A stretch of 64,000 nucleotides of DNA from positions 143,123-207,122 of the forward strand of contig NZ_SCUT01000025.1 of NCBI RefSeq assembly GCF_004297265.1. Direction: 5' to 3'. Of the stretch, positions 40,162-49,890 are shown in pieces (the first letter of the stretch is position 1; each line of letters starts with the position of its first letter). The translations under genes were made by a program, and so were the position numbers. Below the pieces are notes generated by a model, which saw nothing but the letters and a program-made list of their open reading frames with translations, was not told the origin of the DNA and made no database searches. The stretch is from Reyranella sp. (lineage in GTDB: Bacteria; Pseudomonadota; Alphaproteobacteria; Reyranellales; Reyranellaceae).

Positions 40162-40737
40162 CGGCGCCTGACCAACCCTCGGCGCAAGCCGACGTACGTC
40201 GCTCGGCGTTCGCCGGTAGACTTCGGCAAACACTGTGTTGAAGCGGCGCAGGCTCGTGAAGCCGGCGCGTGCCGCAATCTCCAGCATCGGCAGCCGGGTC
40301 TGATCGAGCAGGCGCTTGGCCCGCTGGACCCGCAGCGTCCGCGCGACCTGCAGCGGACTGGCGCCGAGGTGGCGCTGGAACAGCCGGTCGAGGTGACGTG
40401 AGCCGATGCCGAGCCGTTCGGCAAGATCGTCGACGCTCGCCTGGTCGAGCGCGCCGTCGTGGATCAGCCGCAGGGCGCGCTGCACAGTCGTGCGTGAGCC
40501 CAGCCACGCCGGCGAGAAGGGGGCCGCCTCGGGACGACAGCGCAGGCACGGGCGGAAGCCGGCAACCTCGGCTGCGGCGGCCGTCGCATAGAACTGGACG
40601 TTCTTGCCCTGGGCGGGCCGCACCGGACAGACCGGTCGACAGTAGATGCGGGTGGTGCGTACGCCGGAGAAGAAGCGGCCGTCATAGCGACGGTCGCGAC
40701 CGATGCGGGCGCGTTCGCAGACCTCGGGGTCGAGCAT
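40141..40737 (-). CDS. adaA: Ada-type methylphosphotriester-DNA methyltransferase / AraC regulator
   Basis: A 198-residue protein with an N-terminal Ada metal domain. Cys33, Cys37, Cys64 and Cys67 have exactly the spacing of the zinc ligands Cys38/42/69/72 of E. coli Ada; Cys33 would accept the methyl group from methylphosphotriesters. The C-terminal half is an AraC-type pair of HTH motifs (VDDLAERLGIGSRHLDRLF and MLEIAARAGFTSLRRFNTVF). It likely activates alkylation-repair genes. I use the ATG at 40737; a start at 40818 would overlap the divergent GNAT gene. The AlkA half found in some homologues is absent. Confidence 0.88.
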   Translation of the reverse strand: MLDPEVCERARIGRDRRYDGRFFSGVRTTRIYCRPVCPVRPAQGKNVQFYATAAAAEVAGFRPCLRCRPEAAPFSPAWLGSRTTVQRALRLIHDGALDQASVDDLAERLGIGSRHLDRLFQRHLGASPLQVARTLRVQRAKRLLDQTRLPMLEIAARAGFTSLRRFNTVFAEVYRRTPSDVRRLAPRVGQAPKKKRPG

Positions 40738-40795
40738 GACGATGGAGTCCGATTCCGGCGAGTCGACTTTCACCACACATGTTACTTCGCGCGGC

Positions 40796-41473
40796 ATGAC
40801 GATCAACGTTCTCGACAATCCGGTATGGCACGCTCTTGTGGGGCGGCATCGACATCACGCGATCGGCCGTGGAGCCGCCCGTCACTATCCGCGCGATATC
40901 GCGCCGTTCTCCGCGATCCTTGAGCCGACCGATCAGGCCTATGTCGACCTTGCCGCCGATCTTCCCGCCGGCACCGAGGCGCGCCTGTTCCGTCCGATGG
41001 AGGAGCCGCTTCCGGGCGGCTGGGACGACCTCGGTCGCTTCCCCATGCTGCAGATGGTGGCGACACGAACTCCGGAGGGAGACGACGACGCGGTTTCGAC
41101 ACTCTCGTCCGCCGACGCCGGGGCAATGCTCGATCTCGTGGCGCTCGCCCAGCCCGGTCCGTTTAGCCGCCGGACGCCGTTGCTGGGTCGCCATCTCGGC
41201 GTCTGGAAGGGCCATCGCCTCGTAGGCATGGCGGGCGAGCGGCTGCGCGTGCCGGGCCATGTCGAGTTGAGCGCAATCTGCGTGCACCCGGAGGCGCGGG
41301 GGCTGGGACACGCTGCCAGGCTCGTGCGTCGGCTGATGCGGCTGGCCTTCGAGAACGATGAAGTGCCATTCCTGCACGTTCGGCCCGACAACAAGCTGGC
41401 GATCGACCTCTATCGCCACCTGGGTTTCGAAGTCCGGCGCGAACTCATGGTCCTGTGGCGCCGGCCGGGATGA
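40796..41473 (+). CDS. GNAT-family N-acetyltransferase
   Basis: A 225-residue protein. The acetyl-CoA site is in CVHPEARGLGHAARLVRRL, with LSAICV before it and LHVRPDNKLAIDLYRHLGFEVRRE after it, as in the GNAT fold; the first 100 residues are a second, more divergent half. The ATG at 40796 avoids overlap with adaA and leaves a 58-bp divergent promoter region. Its stop overlaps the next ATG (ATGA). Confidence 0.85.
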   Translation: MTINVLDNPVWHALVGRHRHHAIGRGAARHYPRDIAPFSAILEPTDQAYVDLAADLPAGTEARLFRPMEEPLPGGWDDLGRFPMLQMVATRTPEGDDDAVSTLSSADAGAMLDLVALAQPGPFSRRTPLLGRHLGVWKGHRLVGMAGERLRVPGHVELSAICVHPEARGLGHAARLVRRLMRLAFENDEVPFLHVRPDNKLAIDLYRHLGFEVRRELMVLWRRPG

Positions 41474-42639
41474 TCGACGCGGCCGACCGCCACGGCGCGC
41501 GGGTGGTCTGGACCGCTTTCGTCGTGGCCGTATTCGGCTGGGGCGTGGGCTTCTACGGGCCTGCCGTCTATTTGCCGGTGCTGCATCGGACGCATGGCTG
41601 GTCGCTCTCGATCCTCTCTGCGGCGATCACGGCGCATTACCTCGTGAGCGCCGCCCTGATCATCGTCTTACCCGATGCGTACCGGCGGTTTGGTGTGGCG
41701 CGCGTCACGCTGGGCGGCGCACTGTTTGGCGCCGCAGGTGCGATTGCGTGGGCGAGTGCGCAGCAGACATGGCAACTCGTGCCCGCTCTGTTGCTGAGCG
41801 GCGCGGGATGGGCCGCAATGAGCGGGGCGGCCCTCAACGCGATGGTGTCGCCTTGGTTCGAGCGTGATCGGCCCAAGGCCCTCAGCATGGCGTTCAATGG
41901 CGCGAGCGTCGGCGGCATCGTGTTGGTGCCGCTCTGGACGGCTCTGGCAGGCAGCTTCGGCCTGGTGACGGCAGCCGTCCTCATGAGCGTCATCATGGTT
42001 GCGATCGTCTGCCCGCTGGCATACCGCACCCTGCGGCGTCAGCCCGCAGCCGCAGTGCCGAAAACGCAGCCGCAGCCGCGTGTTGCCCTTCTGCGGCAGC
42101 CGCGTTTCCTGACGATCTCACTGGCGTTTGCTCTCGGCCTGTTCGCACAGATCGGGCTCTTCGCGCATTTGATCGCGAGGCTCGAACCTGTGTTCGGGCC
42201 AGGCCTGGCGGCAGGGGCGATCAGTCTGATCACGGTTTGCGCCGTCGTGGGACGCACCTTGCTGGGGAAGTTCCTGGGCGAACATGATCGCAGGCTCGCC
42301 GCAGCGGCCAGCCTGCTGATGCAGACTGTGGGCACGCTGTTGCTGGCTCTGGGGGAGGGCAGTGTCCTGGTGACGGCGGGCTGCATCCTGTTCGGCCTGG
42401 GAGTCGGTAACCTGGTGTCGCTGCCGCCGCTGATCGCCCAGCGCGAATTCCGGCTAGTCGATGTCGGGACCGTGGTCGCTCTTGTGACGGCAATCAATCA
42501 GGCGGTCTTTGCCTTCGCACCGGCTATACTCGGTGTCTTGCGCGATTCGACGGGCAGTTATCTTGTGTCATTCCTGGCGGCGGCGGCCATCCAGGCCCTC
42601 GCGGCGGCGATCGTCGTCCTGGGCCGAAGATTTTCCTGA
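41470..42639 (+). CDS. MFS transporter
   Basis: A 389-residue protein with twelve hydrophobic segments. VAVFGWGVGFYGPAVYLPVLHRTHGWS is a common first-helix pattern of the oxalate/formate-like and related MFS groups, and a central loop lies near residue 190. Coupled to the GNAT gene by four bases. Substrate unknown. Confidence 0.85.
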   Translation: MIDAADRHGARVVWTAFVVAVFGWGVGFYGPAVYLPVLHRTHGWSLSILSAAITAHYLVSAALIIVLPDAYRRFGVARVTLGGALFGAAGAIAWASAQQTWQLVPALLLSGAGWAAMSGAALNAMVSPWFERDRPKALSMAFNGASVGGIVLVPLWTALAGSFGLVTAAVLMSVIMVAIVCPLAYRTLRRQPAAAVPKTQPQPRVALLRQPRFLTISLAFALGLFAQIGLFAHLIARLEPVFGPGLAAGAISLITVCAVVGRTLLGKFLGEHDRRLAAAASLLMQTVGTLLLALGEGSVLVTAGCILFGLGVGNLVSLPPLIAQREFRLVDVGTVVALVTAINQAVFAFAPAILGVLRDSTGSYLVSFLAAAAIQALAAAIVVLGRRFS

Positions 42640-42749
42640 GCCATTTCAGTGTCTTGTGGGTCACCCTCCACGATTTTGCGGAACGGTGACATTGCGGCCC
42701 CGGATATGGTATCGGGGGGCTCAATAGCTAGAGGGGGTCGATCGTCGAT

Positions 42750-43190
42750 ATGCCGGGGGGCGCCATCGCGGTCGCGTCGGATCATGCCGGCTTCGACCTT
42801 AAGGAGATTCTGAAGCGCGACCTGCAGGAGGCGGGTCACGAGGTGCTGGATCTTGGCACGAATTCGACCGCTTCCGTCGACTATCCCGACTTCGGGAAGG
42901 CCATGGGCGAGGCCATCGCCTCCGGCCGGGCCGACCGCGGCGTCCTCGTCTGCGGCAGCGGGATCGGCATCTCCATCGCGGCCAACCGCAATCCCAGAGT
43001 ACGCGCAGTGCTCGCGCACGATGTGACCTCGGCGCGGCTCTCGCGCGAGCACAACGATGCCAATGTCATTGCCTTCGGCCAGCGCCTGACCGGTATCGAG
43101 GTCGCGCGCGAGGCCCTGAAGGTCTTCCTGGCGACCAGGTTCGAAGGCGGCCGCCACACCGGCCGCGTCGACAAGCTTTCGAAGGGTTGA
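42750..43190 (+). CDS. rpiB: Ribose-5-phosphate isomerase B
   Basis: A 146-residue RpiB/LacAB-family enzyme: [12 protein letters not shown] at the N-terminus, [13 protein letters not shown], the catalytic Cys in [14 protein letters not shown] and [14 protein letters not shown]. It interconverts ribulose 5-phosphate and ribose 5-phosphate in the pentose phosphate pathway. It starts the core operon with glyA next; the gap to the MFS gene is 110 bp and should hold a promoter, but no strong -35/-10 pair is clear. Confidence 0.95.
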   Translation: MPGGAIAVASDHAGFDLKEILKRDLQEAGHEVLDLGTNSTASVDYPDFGKAMGEAIASGRADRGVLVCGSGIGISIAANRNPRVRAVLAHDVTSARLSREHNDANVIAFGQRLTGIEVAREALKVFLATRFEGGRHTGRVDKLSKG

Positions 43191-43195
43191 GTGTC

Positions 43196-44503
43196 ATGAG
43201 CCAAGCCGCTGCCAAGATGAGCGATCAGCCGTTGTCGATGTTCACCAGGGGGGTCGCCGAGGCCGACCCGGCGATCGATGCCGTCCTCAAGGGCGAGTTG
43301 CATCGCCAGCAGGAGCAGATCGAGCTGATCGCCTCCGAGAATATCGTCTCGCGGGCCGTGCTCGAGGCCGCGGGCTCGGTCCTGACCAACAAGTATGCCG
43401 AGGGCTATCCGCGCCGCCGCTACTACGGCGGCTGCGAGGAGGTCGACAAGGCCGAGGATCTGGCGATCGAGCGCGCCAGGAAGCTGTTCAATTGCAGCTT
43501 CGCCAACGTGCAGCCGCACTCGGGCGCGCAGGCCAACCAGGCCGTGTTCATGGCGCTGCTGCAGCCGGGCGACACGTTCCTCGGCATGTCGCTGTCCGAA
43601 GGCGGCCATCTCACGCACGGCTCGCCGGCCAACCAGTCGGGCAAGTGGTTCAAGGTCCTGTCCTACGGCGTGAAGCCCGACACCCACCTGATCGACTATG
43701 AGCAGATGGAAGAGATCGCGCGCCGCGACAAGCCGAAGCTGATCATCGCCGGCGCCTCGGCCTATTCGCGCCACATCGACTGGGCGCGCTTCCGGAAGGT
43801 GGCCGACGAGATCGGCGCCTACTTCATGGTCGACATGGCGCACTATGCCGGCCTGGTCGCCGCCGGCGTCTATCCGAGCCCGCTGCCGCACGCCCATGTC
43901 GTGACGACGACGACGCACAAGACTTTGCGCGGGCCGCGCGGCGGCATGATCCTGTCGAACGACGCCGAGCTCGGGAAGAAGATCAACTCGGCGGTATTCC
44001 CCGGCCTGCAGGGCGGCCCGCTGATGCACATCATCGCCGCCAAGGCGGTGGCGTTCGGCGAGGCGCTGAAGCCCGACTTCAAGGTCTATGCGCAGCAGGT
44101 CGTCGACAACGCGCGTGCCCTTGCCGCGACCCTGACCGAGCGCGGCCTGAAGATCGTCTCCGGCGGTACCGACAGCCACGTCATGCTGGTAGACCTGCGC
44201 CCGAAGAAGGCCACCGGCGTGTCGGCCGAGAAGGTGCTCGACCGCGCCGGCATCACGACGAACAAGAACAGCATCCCGGGCGATCCGGAGAAGTACACGG
44301 TGACGTCGGGCGTGCGGCTCGGCTCGCCGGCGGGAACCTCGCGTGGCTTCGGCGTCGCGGAGTTCCAGCAGATCGGTCATCTGATTGCCGACGTGCTCGA
44401 CGGCATCGCCAAGAACGGTCCGGACGGCGACGCCCAGGTCGAGGCCCAGGTTCGCGCCAAGGTCCATGCCCTCTGTGCGCGCTTCCCGATCTACCGTGAC
44501 TGA
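43196..44503 (+). CDS. glyA: Serine hydroxymethyltransferase
   Basis: A 435-residue PLP enzyme that makes glycine and 5,10-methylene-THF from serine. Landmarks: [32 protein letters not shown], and the PLP Lys in [16 protein letters not shown] use the ATG at 43196 rather than the TTG nine bases earlier that overlaps rpiB. rpiB-glyA-nrdR-rib is a familiar alphaproteobacterial order. Confidence 0.97.
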   Translation: MSQAAAKMSDQPLSMFTRGVAEADPAIDAVLKGELHRQQEQIELIASENIVSRAVLEAAGSVLTNKYAEGYPRRRYYGGCEEVDKAEDLAIERARKLFNCSFANVQPHSGAQANQAVFMALLQPGDTFLGMSLSEGGHLTHGSPANQSGKWFKVLSYGVKPDTHLIDYEQMEEIARRDKPKLIIAGASAYSRHIDWARFRKVADEIGAYFMVDMAHYAGLVAAGVYPSPLPHAHVVTTTTHKTLRGPRGGMILSNDAELGKKINSAVFPGLQGGPLMHIIAAKAVAFGEALKPDFKVYAQQVVDNARALAATLTERGLKIVSGGTDSHVMLVDLRPKKATGVSAEKVLDRAGITTNKNSIPGDPEKYTVTSGVRLGSPAGTSRGFGVAEFQQIGHLIADVLDGIAKNGPDGDAQVEAQVRAKVHALCARFPIYRD

Positions 44504-44537
44504 CAAGGCGCAAAGCCGGAACGAACAGGGGAACTAG

Positions 44538-45005
44538 ATGCGCTGCCCATTCTGCGGTCACGAGGACACCCAAGTTAAGGACTCGCGACCGACCGACGAC
44601 AATTCGGCGATCCGCCGGCGGCGCTACTGCCCGTCCTGCGGCTCGCGCTTCACGACCTTCGAGCGCGTGCAGCTGCGCGAACTGACGGTGGTGAAGAAGA
44701 ACGGGCAGCGCGTGCAATTCGATCGCGACAAGCTGGCGCGTTCCATACAGGTCGCCTGCCGCAAGCGGCCGGTCGATCCGGAGCGCACGGAGCGCGTGGT
44801 GAACGGCATCGTGCGCCGTCTCGAAAGCTCGGGCGAGAGCGAGATTCCCTCGACGCAGATCGGCGAACTGGTGATGGACGCGCTACGCGCGCTCGATCCG
44901 GTGGCCTATGTGCGGTTCGCCTCGGTCTATCGTAACTTCCGCGAGGCCCGGGACTTCGAGGAGTTCATCTCCGACCTCGCCGATACCGCCCACTTCAAGG
45001 ACTGA
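44538..45005 (+). CDS. nrdR: Transcriptional repressor NrdR
   Basis: A 155-residue repressor of ribonucleotide reductase genes. A zinc ribbon (Cys3, Cys6, Cys31, Cys34) is followed by an ATP-cone ([20 protein letters not shown]...). It senses ATP/dATP. The position between glyA and ribD is conserved in alphaproteobacteria. Confidence 0.97.
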   Translation: MRCPFCGHEDTQVKDSRPTDDNSAIRRRRYCPSCGSRFTTFERVQLRELTVVKKNGQRVQFDRDKLARSIQVACRKRPVDPERTERVVNGIVRRLESSGESEIPSTQIGELVMDALRALDPVAYVRFASVYRNFREARDFEEFISDLADTAHFKD

Positions 45006-45010
45006 CGCCG

Positions 45011-46102
45011 ATGATGCGCGCGGCGCTCGCGCTGGCGCGGAGGTCACTCGGCAGCACCTGGCCCAATCCCGCCGTCGGCTGCGTGATCGTGCGCGACGGT
45101 CGCGTGATCGCCCGCGGGCGGACGCGGGATGGCGGCCGGCCGCACGCCGAGGCCGATGCAATCGCCGAGGCCGCGAAAGCCGGCCTGTCGCTGAAGGGCG
45201 CCACGGTCTACGTCACCCTGGAACCCTGCGCGCATCACGGCCGCACGCCGCCCTGCGCGGACGCGCTGGTGACGGCCGGCGTTGCGCGCGTCGTGTCCGC
45301 CCTCGAGGACCCGGATCCGCGCGTGAAGGGGCAGGGGCACGCGCGCTTGAAGGCGGCTGGCATCGCCGTGGACGTGGGCGAGGGCGCCGACGAGGCGGCC
45401 GCGATCAACGCCGGCTTCCTGCTGCGGGTCCGTGAAGGCCGTCCGCTGTTCCATCTCAAGATCGCGGGCTCGCTCGACGGACGCATCGCGACCGCGTCCG
45501 GCGAGAGCAAGTGGATCACCGGCGAGGGCGCACGACGCGATGGCCATCGCCTGCGGGCCATCCATGATGCGATCCTTGTCGGGGCGGCGACCGCCGCGGC
45601 TGACGACCCCGAACTCACCTGCCGGCTTCCGGGGCTCGCCGCGCGCTCGCCGGTCCGCATCGTACTCGATTCGCAGGCACGCCTGTCGCCCGCGTCAAAG
45701 CTTGCGACGTCGGCAAACCTGACGCCGGTCTGGCTCGCGTGCACGAGGTCGGCGCCTGCGGCCCGTCGAGACGCGCTGGCCAGACTTGGTGTAAAGATCG
45801 TCGAGGTTGACGGCGGCGACGACGGTCGCATCGATGTCGCGGCGGCGGCGCGGACGCTCGGCTCGCGCGGACTGACACGGGTGCTCGTGGAAGGCGGCGG
45901 CCAGGTCGCCGCTTCTTTCCTCAAGACGGGGCTTGTCGACGGGATCTCGAGCTACCGGGCCGGGCTGATCCTGGGGGCGGACGGCCGCTCTGCGGTTGGG
46001 GGTCTGGATTTTGCACGGCTCGGTTCCGCGCCCCGGTTCAGGCTGGTTTCGGCGCGGCAACTGCAAGGCGACACGCTGGAAACCTGGCGCCGGGAGGACT
46101 AA
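45011..46102 (+). CDS. ribD: Bifunctional riboflavin deaminase/reductase RibD
   Basis: A 363-residue enzyme. The N-terminal deaminase domain (to about 145) has the zinc ligands in HAEADAI and PCAHHGRTPPC; the C-terminal reductase domain has KIAGSLDGRIATASGESKWITG and RVLVEGGGQVAASF. It performs the second and third steps of riboflavin synthesis. Starts 5 bp after nrdR. No FMN riboswitch is seen before the rib genes. Confidence 0.95.
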   Translation: MMRAALALARRSLGSTWPNPAVGCVIVRDGRVIARGRTRDGGRPHAEADAIAEAAKAGLSLKGATVYVTLEPCAHHGRTPPCADALVTAGVARVVSALEDPDPRVKGQGHARLKAAGIAVDVGEGADEAAAINAGFLLRVREGRPLFHLKIAGSLDGRIATASGESKWITGEGARRDGHRLRAIHDAILVGAATAAADDPELTCRLPGLAARSPVRIVLDSQARLSPASKLATSANLTPVWLACTRSAPAARRDALARLGVKIVEVDGGDDGRIDVAAAARTLGSRGLTRVLVEGGGQVAASFLKTGLVDGISSYRAGLILGADGRSAVGGLDFARLGSAPRFRLVSARQLQGDTLETWRRED

Positions 46103-46111
46103 GTAGCGGCC

Positions 46112-46714
46112 ATGTTCACAGGCATCGTGACCGACATCGGCGAGATCGTCTCGGTCGACCCCGGCGGCAAGGAAGGCGACCGCCGTTTCGTGATCGCCAC
46201 GAAGCACGACATGGCGCCGATCGCCATCGGTGCTTCGATCGCCTGCTCGGGTTGCTGCCTGACGGTGATCGAGAAGGCGGCCGACCGGTTCGCCGTCGAG
46301 GTCTCGGCCGAGAGCCTCGCCAAGACGCACCTGGGTGACTGGACGGTCGGCCGCCGGCTCAACCTCGAATTGTCGCTGAAGCTCGGCGACGAGCTGGGTG
46401 GACATCTCGTCTACGGCCACGTCGACGGTGTGGGCAGGATTGCTGCCATGACCCCGGAGGGCGGCAGCGTGCGCTTCGTGTTCGAGGCGCCTCCGGAACT
46501 GGCGCGCTTCGTTGCGGCCAAGGGCTCGATCGCGATCGACGGCATCTCGCTCACCGTCAATGAAGTGGAGGGCAATCGCTTCGGCGTGAACGTGATTTCA
46601 CACACGCAGGCGGTCACCACGCTGGGACAGGCCCGGGTCGGCCAGAGGGTCAACCTTGAGGTGGATATGCTCGCGCGTTACGTTGCGCGACTGTTGGAGC
46701 ATCAGAAAACATGA
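46112..46714 (+). CDS. ribE: Riboflavin synthase, alpha subunit
   Basis: A 200-residue protein with two lumazine-binding repeats, starting MFTGIVTDIGEI (site 1) and again near residue 98 (GHLVYGHVDGVGRIAAM). It dismutates 6,7-dimethyl-8-ribityllumazine to riboflavin. Followed by ribBA with a four-base overlap. Confidence 0.96.
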   Translation: MFTGIVTDIGEIVSVDPGGKEGDRRFVIATKHDMAPIAIGASIACSGCCLTVIEKAADRFAVEVSAESLAKTHLGDWTVGRRLNLELSLKLGDELGGHLVYGHVDGVGRIAAMTPEGGSVRFVFEAPPELARFVAAKGSIAIDGISLTVNEVEGNRFGVNVISHTQAVTTLGQARVGQRVNLEVDMLARYVARLLEHQKT

Positions 46715-47862
46715 GTGCGCTCGAAAAGGACGCCTGGCGGATCACCTTCAGCGAGGTGAAGGCCGCCGCCGAGGACATCATCGAGGAGGCCCGCAAGGGC
46801 CGGATGTTCATCCTCGTCGACGACGAGGACCGCGAGAACGAGGGCGACCTGGTGATCCCGGCCCAATGGGCGACGGCCGAAGCGATCAACTTCATGGCCC
46901 GGCATGCGCGCGGCCTGATCTGCCTCGCGCTGACGCGCGAACGCGTGGAGCAGCTCGGCCTGCCGTTGATGTCCCAGAACAACCGCACCCGACACTCGAC
47001 CGCGTTCACCGTCTCGATCGAAGCCCGCGAGGGCGTGACGACCGGAATTTCCGCCGCCGACCGTGCGCGCACGGTATCGGTGGCGATCGATCCCTCGTGC
47101 GGCCCGCAGGACATCGTGACTCCCGGCCATGTCTTCCCGCTGGTCGCCCGCGACGGCGGTACGCTGGAGCGCACCGGCCACACCGAGGCTGCTGTCGATA
47201 TCGCCCGTCTGGCCGGTCTCAATCCGGCGGGCGTGATCTGCGAGATCATGAACGACGACGGCACGATGGCCCGTCGCAACGACCTCATCACCTTCGCGCA
47301 GCGCCATGCGCTGAAGATTGGTACCATCGCCGACCTGATCGCCTATCGCCGCCGCTACGACTCGATCGTGAAGCGCATCAGCGAGACCTCGCTGGACAGC
47401 ACCTGGGGCGGTGACTTCCGCTGCGTCGTCTACGTCAACAAGGTGACGATGGCGCAGCATGTCGCCCTGGTGAAGGGTGATCCTGCGGCCGGCGGGCCCG
47501 TCATGGTGCGCATGCATGCCGTCAACCTCTTCACCGACACGCTGGGCCAGCGCAGCGGCGGTCGCGGCGGAGAGATCGAGGCTTCGATGCGCGAGATTGC
47601 CCAGGAGGGCCGCGGCGTCATCGTGCTCATCCGGGAGCCGCTCACCGTCGTACTCGCCGAGCAGCGCCGCCGCGCCGGCGAGCCGATCGAGCCGTCGGGC
47701 CAGGAGCTGCGTGACTACGGGGTCGGCGCCCAGATCCTGATCGATCTCGGCGTGAAGGAAATGGTGCTGCTCAGCAATTCCCAGAAGAGCGTCGTCGCCC
47801 TCGAGGGCTTCGGGCTGAAGATCGTCGCCCAGAAGCCGGTCCCCGGCCGCGCAAAGGTCTGA
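46711..47862 (+). CDS. ribBA: RibBA-type protein: DHBP synthase with a zinc-site-less GTP cyclohydrolase II-like half (RibBX)
   Basis: A 383-residue fusion. Residues 1-205 are 3,4-dihydroxy-2-butanone 4-phosphate synthase with intact DDEDRENEGDL, RHSTAFTVSI and the HTEAAVDIARLAGL loop. The C-terminal domain keeps the GTP cyclohydrolase II fold but the zinc-binding Cys set (CLTGDVxGSxRCDCG in active enzymes) reads NLFTDTLGQRSGGRG around residues 272-286, with no Cys. That half is predicted not to hydrolyse GTP, so another RibA must exist in the genome. Confidence 0.9.
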   Translation: MSALEKDAWRITFSEVKAAAEDIIEEARKGRMFILVDDEDRENEGDLVIPAQWATAEAINFMARHARGLICLALTRERVEQLGLPLMSQNNRTRHSTAFTVSIEAREGVTTGISAADRARTVSVAIDPSCGPQDIVTPGHVFPLVARDGGTLERTGHTEAAVDIARLAGLNPAGVICEIMNDDGTMARRNDLITFAQRHALKIGTIADLIAYRRRYDSIVKRISETSLDSTWGGDFRCVVYVNKVTMAQHVALVKGDPAAGGPVMVRMHAVNLFTDTLGQRSGGRGGEIEASMREIAQEGRGVIVLIREPLTVVLAEQRRRAGEPIEPSGQELRDYGVGAQILIDLGVKEMVLLSNSQKSVVALEGFGLKIVAQKPVPGRAKV

Positions 47863-47864
47863 AC

Positions 47865-48353
47865 ATGTCGACACGGACGGAAAACCCGACGGCCCGGCCG
47901 GCGGTCGATGGGGTCAAGGGCGCGCGCATTCTGATCGTCGAATCGCGCTACTACGCCGACGTCGCCGATGCGCTGATCCAGGGCGCCGAGCGGGAGATTG
48001 CGAAGAACGGCGCGAAGTCCGACCGCATCGTCGTGCCGGGCGCCTTCGAGATTCCGGGCGCGATCGCGATGGCGGCCAACAAGAAGGGCAAGCGCTACGA
48101 CGGCTATGTCGCTCTGGGCTGCGTCATCCGCGGCGAGACGACCCACTACGACTATGTCTGCGGCGAGAGCGCGCGCGGATTGATGGATCTCGCGGTCCAG
48201 AAGAAGCTGGCCATCGGCTATGGCATCGTCACCGTTGAGAACATCGAGCAGGCGCGGGTGCGCGCCTTCACCGATCGCGGCGACAAGGGCGGCGACGCCG
48301 CCCATGCCTGCCTCGCGATGGTGGCACTCGGCCGTCGCTGGAAGAAATCGTGA
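47865..48353 (+). CDS. ribH: 6,7-dimethyl-8-ribityllumazine synthase
   Basis: A 162-residue subunit of the lumazine synthase shell. ARILIVESRYYADVADALIQGA, GAFEIPGAIAM and GCVIRGETTHYDYVC are conserved active-site segments. Its stop overlaps the nusB GTG start. Confidence 0.97.
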   Translation: MSTRTENPTARPAVDGVKGARILIVESRYYADVADALIQGAEREIAKNGAKSDRIVVPGAFEIPGAIAMAANKKGKRYDGYVALGCVIRGETTHYDYVCGESARGLMDLAVQKKLAIGYGIVTVENIEQARVRAFTDRGDKGGDAAHACLAMVALGRRWKKS

Positions 48354-48820
48354 GCGACGCCAAGCCGGCCGGCCCCAGCCGTCGCCAGGCCGCGCGGCTG
48401 GCGGCGGTGCAGGCGCTCTACCAGTGGCAGGAGGGGCAGGATGCCCCCGCCGAGATCATCGAGCAGTTCCTCAAGGTGCGGACCGGCGAGACGGGTGAGG
48501 GCGGCATGCGCCGCGATGCCGACCGTCCGCTGTTCAAGGACGTGGTGGAGGGCACCACGACCAACCGGGACGCGCTCGAGGGGATCGTGACGGCGTCGCT
48601 GGCGCAGGACTGGACCTGGGCGAGGGTCGACCGCCTGGTGCGCGCCATCCTGCTGGCCGGCGCCTATGAACTCGTGCACCGGGGAGACGTGCCGATGCGG
48701 GTCGTGATCAACGAGTATGTCGAGATCGCGCATGCCTTCTACGACAAGGGCGAGCCGAGCTTCATCAACTCCGTCCTCGACCGCGTGGCACGTCAGGCGC
48801 GGCCGGCCGACCGGAAGTAG
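48350..48820 (+). CDS. nusB: Transcription antitermination factor NusB
   Basis: A 156-residue NusB. It starts with GTG, coupled to ribH as is usual. RRQAARLAAVQALYQWQ and FVNEYVEIA-type segment (VVINEYVEIAHAFYDKGEPSFINSVLD split across residues 120-146) are the family signature. Binds boxA RNA for rRNA antitermination. Confidence 0.96.
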   Translation: MSDAKPAGPSRRQAARLAAVQALYQWQEGQDAPAEIIEQFLKVRTGETGEGGMRRDADRPLFKDVVEGTTTNRDALEGIVTASLAQDWTWARVDRLVRAILLAGAYELVHRGDVPMRVVINEYVEIAHAFYDKGEPSFINSVLDRVARQARPADRK

Positions 48821-48826
48821 GCCGCC

Positions 48827-49813
48827 ATGGCCCGGCGCGGGCGGATCGGCGAGTTTGAACTGATCGCCCGCTATTTCGCGCCGCTCGCCCGGGCCTTCGA
48901 GGGCGCCGGCAATCTCCAGAGCGACAACGCCTTTCTCGCTGCCGACCCGCGCCACGACCTCGTCGTCAAGACGGACACGGTCGTGGCGGGCGTCCATTTC
49001 CTGGCCGATGAGTCGCCTCAGCGGGTTGCGGCCAAGGCCCTGCGCGTCTGCCTGTCCGATCTGGCGGCCGGCGGCGCGACGCCGTTCGTCTACCAGCTCT
49101 CCCTCGCATTGCCGGAGCATTGGACCGAGACCTGGCTCGCGGGCTTCGCGAGAGGCCTTGCCGCCGACCAGCGGCGCTACGGCATCCTCCTGTGCGGCGG
49201 CGACACGGTGGTGACGCCGGGGCCGCTCACCGTCACGATCACCGCCTTCGGCCGCGTCGCGCGCGGCAAGGGTATCGGTCGCGGTGGCGCAACGGCCGGC
49301 GACGACCTCTGGGTGAGCGGAACCGTCGGCGACGGCGCCCTCGGCCTGCTGACGGCGCAAGGCCGATTGCCGGACCTGACGACCCGGCAACGCGGCTTTC
49401 TCGAGGATCGCTATCGCCTGCCGCAGCCGCGCACCGCGCTCGGCCACCGACTGGTGGGCATCGCGACGGCGACGGCCGATGTCTCCGACGGGCTGCTGGC
49501 CGATGCCGGCCACATCGCCGACGCCTCTCGCCTCGCCGTGACCATCGAGCGCGATGACGTGCCCTTGTCGGCTGGGGGGCGTGCGGCTGTGAAGGCCGAT
49601 CCCCGCTTGTGGGCGAATGTCCTGGGGGGCGGCGACGACTACGAGCTGGTCGTGGCGGTCCCGTCCCGCAAGCGGTCGGCGCTGTTGGCCGCCGCCAGCG
49701 CCGCCGGTATCGCAGTCACGCGCATCGGCAGCTTTGCCCGCGGCAGCGGCGTCACCGTTACGGTGGCCGGCCGGGCCGTCGCGGCCCCGCGCAAGGGCTA
49801 CGTTCACTTCTAG
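48827..49813 (+). CDS. thiL: Thiamine-monophosphate kinase
   Basis: A 328-residue ATP-dependent kinase of the AIR-synthase/ThiL superfamily making thiamine diphosphate. GEFELIARYFAPL, DTVVAGVHFLAD, GGDTVVTPGPLTVTITAFG and DVSDGLLADAGHIA are all present. It follows nusB by 6 bp; nusB-thiL is a common pair. Confidence 0.95.
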   Translation: MARRGRIGEFELIARYFAPLARAFEGAGNLQSDNAFLAADPRHDLVVKTDTVVAGVHFLADESPQRVAAKALRVCLSDLAAGGATPFVYQLSLALPEHWTETWLAGFARGLAADQRRYGILLCGGDTVVTPGPLTVTITAFGRVARGKGIGRGGATAGDDLWVSGTVGDGALGLLTAQGRLPDLTTRQRGFLEDRYRLPQPRTALGHRLVGIATATADVSDGLLADAGHIADASRLAVTIERDDVPLSAGGRAAVKADPRLWANVLGGGDDYELVVAVPSRKRSALLAAASAAGIAVTRIGSFARGSGVTVTVAGRAVAAPRKGYVHF

Positions 49814-49890
49814 TGAATCACAGCTCCTCATAGCTGCACTGCGTGGCGCGCCATGGCGCGGGCAGGGGGCGCCACTAGAGTGCCCGCCCA

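Noticed and set aside
44504..45010. FMN riboswitch before the rib genes
   Set aside because: nrdR fills the space and leaves only a 5-bp gap to ribD; no RFN-type fold can be placed.
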